Source: Amycolatopsis albispora (GTDB taxonomy: Bacteria; Actinomycetota; Actinomycetes; Mycobacteriales; Pseudonocardiaceae). Taken from it: a DNA stretch of 64,000 nt. Where the stretch lies: positions 2,542,001-2,606,000 of the forward strand of contig NZ_CP015163.1 in the NCBI RefSeq assembly GCF_003312875.1, read 5' to 3'. Positions 35,212-43,633 of the stretch are shown here, piece after piece. The translations under genes and the position numbers were made by a program. Numbering within the stretch: the first letter of the stretch is position 1; every line of letters starts with the position of its first letter. A model generated the notes under the pieces. It worked only from the letters and a program-made list of their open reading frames with translations. It had not been told where the DNA came from and did not search any database.

Positions 35212-35652
35212 GTGAACGGCGCGGAACTGGGACGTGAGCTGAGCACCGCCGTGGTCGCCTTCCACGAGGCCATCGGCGCGCGACTGGGCGTGAGCGCGGT
35301 CGACCAGCGGGCGTACGCGCTGATCGGGAAGCGCGGCCCGCTGTCGGCGGGCGCGCTGGCGAAGGAGATCGGCCTGACCCCGGGCGCGGTCACCGGCATG
35401 GTCGACCGGCTGGAGCGGGCCGGGCTGGTGCGCCGCGAGCCCGATCCTGAAGACCGGCGGCGCGTGGTGATCAGCACCAGCGAAGGCGGCGCGCGGGTGT
35501 TCGGCGCCGCGTTCGCCGGGCTGGGCAGCGCGATGGAGGACCTGATCAGCGGCTACTCGGAAGTCGAACAGCGCGCCATCGCGGACTACGTCACGCGAAC
35601 CGTGGAAATCCTGCGGGAGCAGACGAAGAAGCTGACGGCTCAGGACTCCTGA
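35212..35652 (+). CDS. MarR family transcriptional regulator
   Basis: 146 aa, winged-helix MarR fold. The recognition helix region LSAGALAKEIGLTPGAVTGMVDRLERAGLVRREPDPEDRRRVVI (about residues 44-88) is canonical, including the D-x-R wing. The GTG start has no ribosome site. The gene ends 13 bp inside the convergent acyl-CoA ligase gene. It is likely to control the divergent membrane protein and itself. Confidence 0.92.
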   Translation: MNGAELGRELSTAVVAFHEAIGARLGVSAVDQRAYALIGKRGPLSAGALAKEIGLTPGAVTGMVDRLERAGLVRREPDPEDRRRVVISTSEGGARVFGAAFAGLGSAMEDLISGYSEVEQRAIADYVTRTVEILREQTKKLTAQDS

Positions 35653-37241
35653 GCCAGCGTGGCGTGCCGCTCGCGCAGCTCCCGCTTGAGGATCTTGCCG
35701 CTCGGGTTCTTCGGCAGCGAGTCGGCGAACACCACGTACTTCGGGCACTTGTAGCCCGCCAGGCGCCCGCGGACGTGCGTGAGCACCTGCTCCTCGGTCA
35801 GCGTCACGCCCTCGCGCGGCACCACCACCGCGGTCACCGCCTCGATCCAGTGCGGGTGGCTGATCCCGAACACCGCCACCTCGGCCACCCCGTCGAGCAG
35901 GTAGACCGCCTCCTCGACCTCCCGGCTGGCCACGTTCTCGCCACCGGTCTTGATCATGTCCTTCTTGCGGTCCACAACGGACAGATAACCGTCCTCGTCG
36001 AGCACGCCGAGGTCACCGGAGTGGAACCAGCCACCCCGGAAGGCCGCGGCCGTCTTATCCTCGTCGTCGTAGTACCCCAGTGTCGCGTGTGGACTGCGGT
36101 GCACGATCTCGCCGACCTGGCCCGGCGGCAGCGGGTTGTCCCGCTCGTCCACGATCGCGGTCTCCACGTTGATCGAGGGCCGCCCGGCCGAACCGGCCTT
36201 CGGCAGCTGCTCGTGCGGGCGCAGGATGGTGGCCAGCGGCGCCATCTCGGTCTGCCCGTAGAAGTTCCAGAACTCCACCTCCGGCAGCCGTTCCCGCAGC
36301 TCACGCAGCACCTCGACCGGCATCGGCGACGCGCCGTAGTAACCCTTGCGCAGGCTGGACAGGTCGGTGCGGTCGAAGTTCTCGTGCCGCAGCAGGGAAA
36401 TCCACACCGTCGGCGGCGCGAACAACTTGGTGGCGCGCTCCTTCTCGACCGCGGCGAGCAGCGCCGCCGGGTCCGGGCCGGGCAGGATCACGCTGGTCGC
36501 ACCGAGGTAGACGTCGACGGAGAAGAAGCAGTCCAGCTGCGCGCAGTGGTACAGCGGCAGCGAGTGCACCTCGACGTCGTCCGCGCTCATGTTGCCGTCG
36601 ATCGCGCACGAGACGTACTGCGCCAGCAGCGACCGGCTCGACAGCATCACGCCCTTCGGCCGCGACTCGGTGCCGGAGGTGTACATCAGGCGCAGCGGGT
36701 CGTCGTCGGTGACCAGCACGTCCGGCGCGCTGACGTCACCGGGCCCCTCGATCCAGTCGGTGACCTCCTCCCAGCCCGGCTCGTCGCGCGCGCCGCCGGA
36801 GATGCGGGCGCGCGGCACGTCGTCCATCTCGGCCAGCGCCAGCGCGTGGTTCGCGGTGTCGACCAGCGGGCTCTCGGCGACCATGCCGCTCACGCCCGCG
36901 TGCCGCAGGATGTAGGCGACCTCCTCGGCACCCAGCATGAAGTTCACCGGGACGAGCACCACGCCCAGCTTCGCGGTGGCGAACACCAGCACCGCGAACT
37001 CCCAGCAGTTGTGGCTCAGCAGCGCCAGCCTGTCCCCCTTGACCAGCCCGCGCGCGGCCAGCGTGTGCGCGCACCGGTTCACCGCGGCGTCGAACTCGGC
37101 GAAGCTGACCCGGCGGTCCCCGGAGACCACGGCGAGCTTGTCCGGGTACCGCAGCGCGGTGCGGCGCAGCAGGTCACCGACCGAATGCTGGCGGGCGCGG
37201 GCGATGGCGTCGGCGGTCTCCGGCGTGAAGGCACTGGGCAT
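35640..37241 (-). CDS. AMP-dependent acyl-CoA ligase (FadD-like)
   Basis: 533 aa, ANL superfamily. The P-loop-like MYTSGTESRPKGVM (about residues 186-199), the A5 motif FWNFYGQTEMAPL, the A8 motif WFHSGDLGVLDEDGYLSVVDRKKDMIKTGGENV, and the catalytic C-terminal Lys in NPSGKILKRELR (about 517) are all intact. It activates a carboxylic acid, probably medium or long chain, to its CoA thioester with ATP. It is transcribed alone and shares a 13-bp tail overlap with the MarR gene. Confidence 0.92.
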   Translation of the reverse strand: MPSAFTPETADAIARARQHSVGDLLRRTALRYPDKLAVVSGDRRVSFAEFDAAVNRCAHTLAARGLVKGDRLALLSHNCWEFAVLVFATAKLGVVLVPVNFMLGAEEVAYILRHAGVSGMVAESPLVDTANHALALAEMDDVPRARISGGARDEPGWEEVTDWIEGPGDVSAPDVLVTDDDPLRLMYTSGTESRPKGVMLSSRSLLAQYVSCAIDGNMSADDVEVHSLPLYHCAQLDCFFSVDVYLGATSVILPGPDPAALLAAVEKERATKLFAPPTVWISLLRHENFDRTDLSSLRKGYYGASPMPVEVLRELRERLPEVEFWNFYGQTEMAPLATILRPHEQLPKAGSAGRPSINVETAIVDERDNPLPPGQVGEIVHRSPHATLGYYDDEDKTAAAFRGGWFHSGDLGVLDEDGYLSVVDRKKDMIKTGGENVASREVEEAVYLLDGVAEVAVFGISHPHWIEAVTAVVVPREGVTLTEEQVLTHVRGRLAGYKCPKYVVFADSLPKNPSGKILKRELRERHATLAQES

Positions 37242-37280
37242 GGCTGAGTCTGTTCCGTGCGCCCGCCCCCGCGCAAGTGA

Positions 37281-38447
37281 TCAAGCTTCGAGCGCGCGGT
37301 CCACCGCTTCGGGTGAGTACACCGACTCGACCACCATCGCGCGCAGGCCGAGCACGCCGGCCCGGTCGCCGAGGTCGCTGGTCACCACCTTCAGGTTGCG
37401 CGTGGCCCGCGGCAGCGCGCGCTGGTAGAGCAGCTCGCGCACCCCGGTGACGAACTGCGTCTCGGCCAGGTCGCCCGCCAGCACCAGGACCTGCGGGTTG
37501 ACCAGGCACACCACTGTGCTCAGCACCTCCCCCACCAGCTGCCCGGCCTCACGCGCCAGCGCGGCCGCTTCGGGGGAACCGGCCGCGACGTGCTCGACGA
37601 ACTCCCGGCTGGACGACGCGGGCACGCCCGCCGCGGTGAGCCGGTCGGCGAGCGCCGCGCCGCTGGCCAGCGCGGCGAGGCAGCCCTGCGCCCCGCACAT
37701 GCAGCGCGCGGTCGAGGAGGCGTCCACCCGGATGTGCCCGAGGTCGCCCGCCCCGCCGTCGATGCCGCGGTACAGCCTGCCGCCGAGCACCAGCCCCGCG
37801 CCGATGCCGGTGGCGACCTTCACCAGCACCAGCGACGGGCAGTCCGGCGACCGGCTCATGTGCTCACCGAAGGCCATCGCGTTCGCGTCGTTGTCCACCA
37901 CCACCGGCACGCCGAAGCGGCGGCCGAGGTGCCGCGAAATGGGGAAACCGTCCCACCCGGGCATGATCGGCGGCTGCCGCACGGTGCCCGATTCGAACTC
38001 GACCGGCCCCGGCACGCTGACCCCGATGCCCCGTACTTCCGGCCTGGTGAACCCGGCCTGTGCCAGCAGCGCGTCCAGTTCGCCTTCCACCCAGTTCAGC
38101 ACCGGCTCCGGGCCGTCGGCGATGCGCAGCGGCGTCAGCGACTCGGCCAGCGACGTCCCCGCGAGGTCGAACACACCGAGCCGCGCGTGCGTGGCGCCGA
38201 GGTCGGCGGTCAGCACGACACCGTGGCGGTCGTTGAACTCCAGCTTCAGCGGCGGCCGCCCGCCGGTCGAGCCGCCGACCCCGCCGGTGCGCAGGAACCC
38301 GGCCGCGCGCAGGGCGTCGAGGCGCTGGCCCACCGTCGAGCGCGCGAGCCCGGTCTGCTCCTGCAGTTCGGCGCGCGTGCTCGCCCGGCCGGTCCGCACC
38401 AGCCACAGCAGGTGGCCGGCGGACGAGCAGTCATCCCTTGTCAGCAC
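37281..38447 (-). CDS. ROK family transcriptional regulator
   Basis: 388 aa from GTG 38447. The N-terminal winged helix (about residues 8-65) is followed by a ROK domain with the phosphate-binding LTADLGATHARLGVFD and the zinc motif CMCGAQGCLAALAS (about 252-265). The usual C-x-C-G-x-x-G-C-x-E ends in Ala instead of Glu. ROK repressors respond to sugars; this one overlaps the last permease gene by 17 bp and therefore most likely represses the adjacent sugar operons, binding near 41679-41703. Confidence 0.92.
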   Translation of the reverse strand: MLTRDDCSSAGHLLWLVRTGRASTRAELQEQTGLARSTVGQRLDALRAAGFLRTGGVGGSTGGRPPLKLEFNDRHGVVLTADLGATHARLGVFDLAGTSLAESLTPLRIADGPEPVLNWVEGELDALLAQAGFTRPEVRGIGVSVPGPVEFESGTVRQPPIMPGWDGFPISRHLGRRFGVPVVVDNDANAMAFGEHMSRSPDCPSLVLVKVATGIGAGLVLGGRLYRGIDGGAGDLGHIRVDASSTARCMCGAQGCLAALASGAALADRLTAAGVPASSSREFVEHVAAGSPEAAALAREAGQLVGEVLSTVVCLVNPQVLVLAGDLAETQFVTGVRELLYQRALPRATRNLKVVTSDLGDRAGVLGLRAMVVESVYSPEAVDRALEA

Positions 38448-39297
38448 CGCTGGTGAGCCCTTCGGTCAGCATCCGTTCCGCCGCGTAGAACAGCAGCACG
38501 ATCGGAATGGTCAGCACCACCGACCCGGCCATCAGCACGGTCTTCGGCACCTCGATGCCACCGGCGAGCTGCGCCAGGCCGAGCGAGACCGTCCACTTCT
38601 CCCGGTCGGCCACCAGGAACAGCAGGGCGAACAGGAACTCGTTCCATGCGATCATGAAAACGTACAGTGCGTTGGCCATGATCGCCGGAGCGGCCAGCGG
38701 CACGGTGACCCGCCACAGCACCTGGCCGCGCGAGCAGCCGTCGATCGCGGCGGCTTCCTCGATGCTCTCCGGAATGGTGCTCAGGTAGTTGCGCAGCATG
38801 TAGATCGAGACCGGGATGGTCTGCGCCACGTAGACGATGGTCAGCCCGACCAGCGAATCGCGCAGGCCCAGCTTGGTGAACAGGACGAACAGCGGGACCG
38901 CGAGCAGGATCGCCGGGAACAGGTAGACCGCCAGGAACAGGAAGTGGACCTGCCGGTGCCCGAAGAACCGCAGCCGGCTCACCGCGTACGAACCCGGGAT
39001 GGACACCAGCAGCGTCAGCACCACCGTGCCCAGCGACACCAGCGCCGAATTGACCAGCAGCCCGAGCATGCCCTGCCCGCCGGCGTCCTCTGGCGACAGC
39101 ACTTCCTCGTAGGTCGAGGTGGTCCACTGCGAAACGCTCACCCACAACGCGCCCGGATCACGCAGCAGGTCCTCGATCGGCCGGATCGACAGCACGATCA
39201 TGTAGTAGAAGGGGAACAGCGTGGCCAGCGCGAGCCCGGCGAGCACCACCCACCGCAGGACGCGGAACAGCCTGGTTTCGAAGGTATCCCGGTTCAC
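38431..39297 (-). CDS. Sugar ABC transporter permease, MalG type
   Basis: 288 aa, six membrane helices, GTG start overlapping the MalF-type stop (GTGA). The EAA coupling motif ESIEEAAAIDGCSRGQVLWRVTVPLAAP is at about residues 190-217. It pairs with the MalF-type permease to form the channel of a CUT1-type carbohydrate importer. No ATPase gene is in the operon; a shared MsiK-type ATPase is usual in actinobacteria. Confidence 0.93.
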   Translation of the reverse strand: MNRDTFETRLFRVLRWVVLAGLALATLFPFYYMIVLSIRPIEDLLRDPGALWVSVSQWTTSTYEEVLSPEDAGGQGMLGLLVNSALVSLGTVVLTLLVSIPGSYAVSRLRFFGHRQVHFLFLAVYLFPAILLAVPLFVLFTKLGLRDSLVGLTIVYVAQTIPVSIYMLRNYLSTIPESIEEAAAIDGCSRGQVLWRVTVPLAAPAIMANALYVFMIAWNEFLFALLFLVADREKWTVSLGLAQLAGGIEVPKTVLMAGSVVLTIPIVLLFYAAERMLTEGLTSGADKG

Positions 39298-40235
39298 GCC
39301 TTGTCCTCCGGTTTCGGGGCGAAGAACTTCAGGTACACCGCGAGGAACACCAGCAGCACCGCGGCCAGCGCGAGCGCCTGCGCCGAGGCGGCACCGACGT
39401 CGAAGCGCGCGGTGATGAAGTCGTAGACCCGCACGCTGGCCACATCCGTGCCCGCGCCACCGCCGGTGAGCAGGTACACGTCGTCGAACTTGGTGAAGTT
39501 CATCACGAACCGGAGCATCGCCAGCAACGCGATCACCCCGGCCAGCTGCGGCAGCAGGATGTGCCGGAAGCGCTGGGTCGGCGTGGCGCCGTCCACCCTG
39601 GCCGCCTCCTCCAGCTCACCCGGGATCGCCTGCAGCCGCGCGAGCAGGAACAGGAAGGCGAACGGGAAGTACCGCCAGCCCTCGAAGACGATCACCGTGA
39701 GCAGCGCGACCGGGACCGGGATGTCCATGCCCAGCAGGGAAATCGTGGCCTCGCGCTGGGTGAGGAAGGCGATCGGCCGGTCCCAGCCGAACAGCCGGGC
39801 TCCCCATTCGTTGACGATGCCGTACTGCGGGCTGAGCATCACCTCCCAGACGAAGGCGACCGCGACCACCGGCGCGACGTACGGCAGCAGCATCGCCCCG
39901 CGCAGGAAACCCCGGCCGCGGAAGGGTTTCCGCAGCGCGAGCGCGGCGACCAGGCCGAGCGCGAGCGACAGCACCGTGCCGCCGATCGCGTAGACCAGCG
40001 TGGTCGCCACCGAACTCCAGAACCCGGGCGAGCCGAACACGCTGACGAAGTTCTGCAGCGTGTACCGCTCGAACAGGCCGGTGTCGCGGACGTTGATCAG
40101 CCGGATGCGCTGGAAGGCGAGCACCAGCGTCCACAGCATCGGCAGCACCACCACGGCCAGCACCACCAGCAGGGTCGGCGAGATCATCGCCAGCCCGGCG
40201 CGGTTTTCCTGCTGCCGCAGGCTCCCCTTCTTCAC
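39294..40235 (-). CDS. Sugar ABC transporter permease, MalF/UgpA type
   Basis: 313 aa, six membrane helices after an N-terminal cytoplasmic stretch. The EAA loop ELEEAARVDGATPTQRFRHILLPQL (about residues 212-236) is canonical. GTG start at 40235. It lies between the binding-protein gene and the second permease gene. Confidence 0.93.
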   Translation of the reverse strand: MKKGSLRQQENRAGLAMISPTLLVVLAVVVLPMLWTLVLAFQRIRLINVRDTGLFERYTLQNFVSVFGSPGFWSSVATTLVYAIGGTVLSLALGLVAALALRKPFRGRGFLRGAMLLPYVAPVVAVAFVWEVMLSPQYGIVNEWGARLFGWDRPIAFLTQREATISLLGMDIPVPVALLTVIVFEGWRYFPFAFLFLLARLQAIPGELEEAARVDGATPTQRFRHILLPQLAGVIALLAMLRFVMNFTKFDDVYLLTGGGAGTDVASVRVYDFITARFDVGAASAQALALAAVLLVFLAVYLKFFAPKPEDKA

Positions 40236-40248
40236 GCCATCACCCCAG

Positions 40249-41634
40249 TCACTTCAGGGAGGTCTGGATCGAGCGGATCTCCTCCGCGGCCTCTTCGGCG
40301 GCCTCACCCGGCGGGCTGCCGCCGAGCATCGCGTCCACCGCCTTCGGCACCGGCATCTCCCCGGCGGTCGCGCCGACCAGCACGCCCTGCCCCTGCTCGA
40401 ATCCCCAGCGGGCGAAGCGTTCCGGGCTCTCCCGCAGCGCGACGATGGTCTCCGGCGGGTAGATCTCGGCGAGCGGGCGCTTGGTGTCCACCCCGGCCGG
40501 GAAGTTTTCCCACGCCCTGGCGAACTTCTCCGGCTCGGCGGCGGTCCCGCGGCGCGCCGGGATCTTGCCTTCCGGCGCCATCGCCAGCCACTCCGGATAG
40601 GCCTGCTCCCCCATCATGAACTCGACGAACTTCTTGGCCTCCTCGCGTTTCGCGCCGACCTGCACGGTCCACGAGGTCAGTTCGCCGTACTGCTTCGGCT
40701 CGGTGCCGTCCGGTCCGGCGATCGCGCTGACCACGCCGCTGTTGCGCGCCAGGAAGCCGGGATCGGCGGCGCATTCCGGGCAGGCGGGCAGCGCGTCGTC
40801 ACGCAGGCCGCCGAGTTCGTCGAGCAGGAAGGACGACCACACGATCATCGCGGACCGCCCGGCGAAGTAGGTGGCGCGGGTGCTGTCGATGTCCTGCGCG
40901 CCCGGCGGCGAATGGTTCCCCACGACGTCGCCGACGAAGTCGAAGGTCGTGCGGCACGGCCCGCTGTCGAGCGCGATGCCGCCGTCGTCACCGACGAGTT
41001 CGCAGCCGTTGCCGACGGCGAGCCCTTCGAACGCCTGCCCGGTGGCCGCGTCGTTCGCCGCGGTGGCCATCGAGATCCCGGCCCGGTCGCCCTGGTCGAG
41101 CCGGCGCGCGGCCTCGGTGATCCGGTCGTAGGTGTCCGGCGGGGCGAGCCCGGCGGCGGCGAAAAGATCCTTGCGGTAGACCAGGATCTGCGCCCAGCCG
41201 TCCGACGGCACGGCGAGCTGACCGCCCCCGTCGCTGGTGAGTTCGAGTGCGCGCCGGGAGAAGGTCTCCGGGCCGAGCGCCCGCACGATCTCCTGGCTCG
41301 CGGCGGTGTCGAGCAGCTCGTTGCCCGCCAGCTGCCAGGTCGCGGTCAGCGGCAGCGCGCCGATCACGTCGGGCAGCTTGCCCGCCGCGGCCGAGGACAT
41401 CACCAGCTGGCTGAACTGGTTCTCGTCGACCGCCACCAGCTCGACCGGGATGCCGGTCGCCTCGGTGAACCGCGCCGCGATCCGCTGCGTGGCCTGGAAC
41501 CGGTCGGTCAGGTTCTCCAGGCTCCACACCACCAAGGCCGGGCTCTGCCCCGGCGCCGTCCCGCACCCCGTGAGCAGCGTCCCGCCCAGCACCACGCTGA
41601 GCACCAACGCCACCGCCCGGAAGCTCCATCGCAT
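40249..41634 (-). CDS. Sugar-binding lipoprotein (SBP family 1)
   Basis: 461 aa, larger than most CUT1 binding proteins (about 430). The lipobox LTGC (about Cys24) marks a lipoprotein. The mature part starts with LVVWSLENLTDRF and contains the hinge segments of the bacterial extracellular solute-binding protein family 1. The first gene of the minus-strand operon, it starts 148 bp from the divergent dehydrogenase gene. The ligand is unknown; the neighbouring glycoside hydrolase suggests an oligosaccharide or glucosyl-polyol. Confidence 0.9.
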   Translation of the reverse strand: MRWSFRAVALVLSVVLGGTLLTGCGTAPGQSPALVVWSLENLTDRFQATQRIAARFTEATGIPVELVAVDENQFSQLVMSSAAAGKLPDVIGALPLTATWQLAGNELLDTAASQEIVRALGPETFSRRALELTSDGGGQLAVPSDGWAQILVYRKDLFAAAGLAPPDTYDRITEAARRLDQGDRAGISMATAANDAATGQAFEGLAVGNGCELVGDDGGIALDSGPCRTTFDFVGDVVGNHSPPGAQDIDSTRATYFAGRSAMIVWSSFLLDELGGLRDDALPACPECAADPGFLARNSGVVSAIAGPDGTEPKQYGELTSWTVQVGAKREEAKKFVEFMMGEQAYPEWLAMAPEGKIPARRGTAAEPEKFARAWENFPAGVDTKRPLAEIYPPETIVALRESPERFARWGFEQGQGVLVGATAGEMPVPKAVDAMLGGSPPGEAAEEAAEEIRSIQTSLK

Positions 41635-41678
41635 TCCGTGCCTCCACTTCTGGCCGCAGGAGCCACATCGAAACAGAC

Positions 41679-41703
41679 CTTATGATTGATGGCAAGACAT
41701 AAG
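41679..41703. promoter_or_regulatory. Inverted repeat CTTATG-N13-CATAAG, candidate ROK operator
   Basis: Six-base perfect arms (41679-41684 and 41698-41703) lie between the divergent sugar operons. They overlap the -35 region of the plus-strand promoter. Confidence 0.5.
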
Positions 41704-41713
41704 TAGGTATAGT
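41686..41713 (+). promoter_or_regulatory. Promoter of dehydrogenase-isomerase-glycosidase operon
   Basis: TTGATG (41686-41691), 16-bp spacer, TATAGT (41708-41713). The following 65-bp leader has short direct repeats: CAGTTGTC twice at 41729-41743, and GTCGCAGTT at 41744 and 41756. Confidence 0.5.
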
Positions 41714-41781
41714 CCCGGGCGTAAGCCCCAGTTGTCAGTTGTCGTCGCAGTTTTTGTCGCAGTTGCTCCTCAGGAGGACCG

Positions 41782-42831
41782 TTGCCCGGCGCCGTGCGAG
41801 TTGTCCAGTTCACCGGCCCGCGCCAGGTCGAACTGGCCGAGGTCCCGGCCGAGCCGCTCGGCGAGGACCAGGTCCGCGTGCGCACCCGGTTCTCCGGCAT
41901 CTCGGCGGGCACCGAGCTGACCGCCTACCGCGGCACGAACCCGTACCTGACCCGCCGGTGGAACGCCGGGCTGCGGTTGTTCACCTCGGACGCCGACGTG
42001 CCCGGACTGCGGTACCCCGTCGCCGGCTGGGGTTACTCGGAAGCCGGTGAGGTGGTCGAAGCCGCGCCGGGCACCGGATTCGCGGCGGGTGACCAGGTCT
42101 GGGGCATCTGGGGACATCGCAGCGAAGCCGTGGTACCCGCGGAAAAGCTGCGGCCGGTACCCGACGGCCTCGACCCGCTGGCGGCCTCGTTCGCCAGGGT
42201 GGGCGCGGTCGCGCTCAACGCCATCCTGGCCGCGGACCTGCACCTCGGCGAGGTGGTGGCGATCTTCGGCCAGGGCGTGATCGGCCTGCTGGCCACGCAG
42301 ATGGCACGGCGGAGCGGAGCCGAGGTGATCGCGGTGGACGGGCTCGCGCCCCGGCGCGCGGAGGCGCTCAAGGCCGGGGCCGTGCGCGCGTTCGACCCGG
42401 CTGGTGAGCCGGTCGCGGAAGGCGTGCGGGAGTACACCGGCGGTGCGGGCGCGGACGTCGCGATCGAGCTGAGCGGGGTGTACCCGGCGCTGCACGAGGC
42501 GATCCGCACGGTCACCACCGGCGGCCGGGTGGTCGCCGCCGGGTTCTACCAGGACGAAGGCCTCGGGCTGCGGCTCGGTGAGGAGTTCCACCACAACCGC
42601 GTCGAGCTGGTCAGCTCCCAGATCGGCGGGGTGAGCGCGCGGCTGTCCGGGCGCTGGGACCAGGCGCGGCTGAACGAGACCTTCCTGCGGCTGAGCGCGC
42701 GGGGCGCGCTCGACCCGGTTTCGCTGGTCACCCACCGGCTCCCGCCGTCGCACGCGGGCGAGGCCTACCGGCTGCTCGACACCGATCCCGGTGCCGCGCT
42801 GCAGATCGTGCTCGATTTCGACCAGGAGTGA
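41782..42831 (+). CDS. Zinc-type/medium-chain dehydrogenase
   Basis: 349 aa from TTG 41782, eight bases after AGGAGG. MDR fold with the GroES-like N-terminal half and a Rossmann half containing GQGVIG (about residues 167-172) and a VD ending beta-2, indicating NAD preference. SGISAGTELT replaces the usual catalytic-Cys segment, placing it in a subgroup related to sorbitol/bacteriochlorophyllide-type dehydrogenases with an uncertain zinc site. It begins an operon with a sugar isomerase and a glycosidase and probably oxidises the imported sugar or polyol. Confidence 0.87.
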   Translation: MPGAVRVVQFTGPRQVELAEVPAEPLGEDQVRVRTRFSGISAGTELTAYRGTNPYLTRRWNAGLRLFTSDADVPGLRYPVAGWGYSEAGEVVEAAPGTGFAAGDQVWGIWGHRSEAVVPAEKLRPVPDGLDPLAASFARVGAVALNAILAADLHLGEVVAIFGQGVIGLLATQMARRSGAEVIAVDGLAPRRAEALKAGAVRAFDPAGEPVAEGVREYTGGAGADVAIELSGVYPALHEAIRTVTTGGRVVAAGFYQDEGLGLRLGEEFHHNRVELVSSQIGGVSARLSGRWDQARLNETFLRLSARGALDPVSLVTHRLPPSHAGEAYRLLDTDPGAALQIVLDFDQE

Positions 42832-42835
42832 AGTG

Positions 42836-43633
42836 GTGCCCCGATTCGGCTGTCAGGAACAGTTGCTGCCAGGAGAGACGCTGGAGCGGAAGTGGGAGTT
42901 CGCGCTGGCGGCCGGCTACCACGCGATCGAACTGCGCGGCCGGGGTGACTACGCGCTGCTCGACCGGCTGCCCGAGCTGCGGCGCGCGGCCGCGTCCGGG
43001 GTGGTCATGCCGACCGTCTGCGTGGAGATGTCCCACTTCTTCGGCGCCTTCGACCCGGAACTGCGGGCGGACGCGATCGCGCAGCTCAAGTCGCAGCTGT
43101 CGGTGGTCGCCGAACTCGGCGGGCAGGGCGTGATGACCCCGGCGTCCTACGGCATGTTCTCGCGCCGCCTGCCGCCGTTCGAACCACCGCGCAGCGAAGC
43201 GGAGGATCGCGAAGTGCTGCTCGCCGGGCTGACCGAACTCGGCGAGCACGCCGCCACCGAGGGCGTGCACCTGTACCTCGAACCGCTCAACCGCTACGAG
43301 GACCACATGGTCAACCGGCTCGCGCAGGCCGCCGAGCTGATCGAGGAAACCGGGCTGGACTCGATCCGGATCGCCGCCGACACCTACCACATGAACATCG
43401 AGGAGGACGATCCCGTCACCGCGCTGACCAGGGCCGGGCACCACGTCGGGCACGTCCACGCCAGCGAGTCGAACCGCGCCCAGCCGGGCACCGGGCACGT
43501 CGACTGGCCCGGGGTGCTCGGCGCGCTGACCGCCATCGGCTACTCGGGGTACCTGACCCTGGAATGCCGTCCGCGCGGGGAACCCGCCGAGGCGCTGCGC
43601 TCGGTGCCCGCGTTCCTGCGGCGGGCCGCGTGA
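42836..43633 (+). CDS. Sugar phosphate isomerase/epimerase (xylose isomerase-like TIM barrel)
   Basis: 265 aa from GTG 42836, seven bases after AGGAG; the adjacent GTG 42833 is too close. TIM barrel of the AP endonuclease 2 family, with metal ligands apparent in YLEPLNRYEDH (Glu), ADTYHMN (Asp, His), HVHASESNR and LTLECRP (Glu). Members isomerise or epimerise ketoses and hydroxypyruvate-like substrates. Its end overlaps the glycosidase GTG start (GTGA). Confidence 0.87.
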   Translation: MPRFGCQEQLLPGETLERKWEFALAAGYHAIELRGRGDYALLDRLPELRRAAASGVVMPTVCVEMSHFFGAFDPELRADAIAQLKSQLSVVAELGGQGVMTPASYGMFSRRLPPFEPPRSEAEDREVLLAGLTELGEHAATEGVHLYLEPLNRYEDHMVNRLAQAAELIEETGLDSIRIAADTYHMNIEEDDPVTALTRAGHHVGHVHASESNRAQPGTGHVDWPGVLGALTAIGYSGYLTLECRPRGEPAEALRSVPAFLRRAA

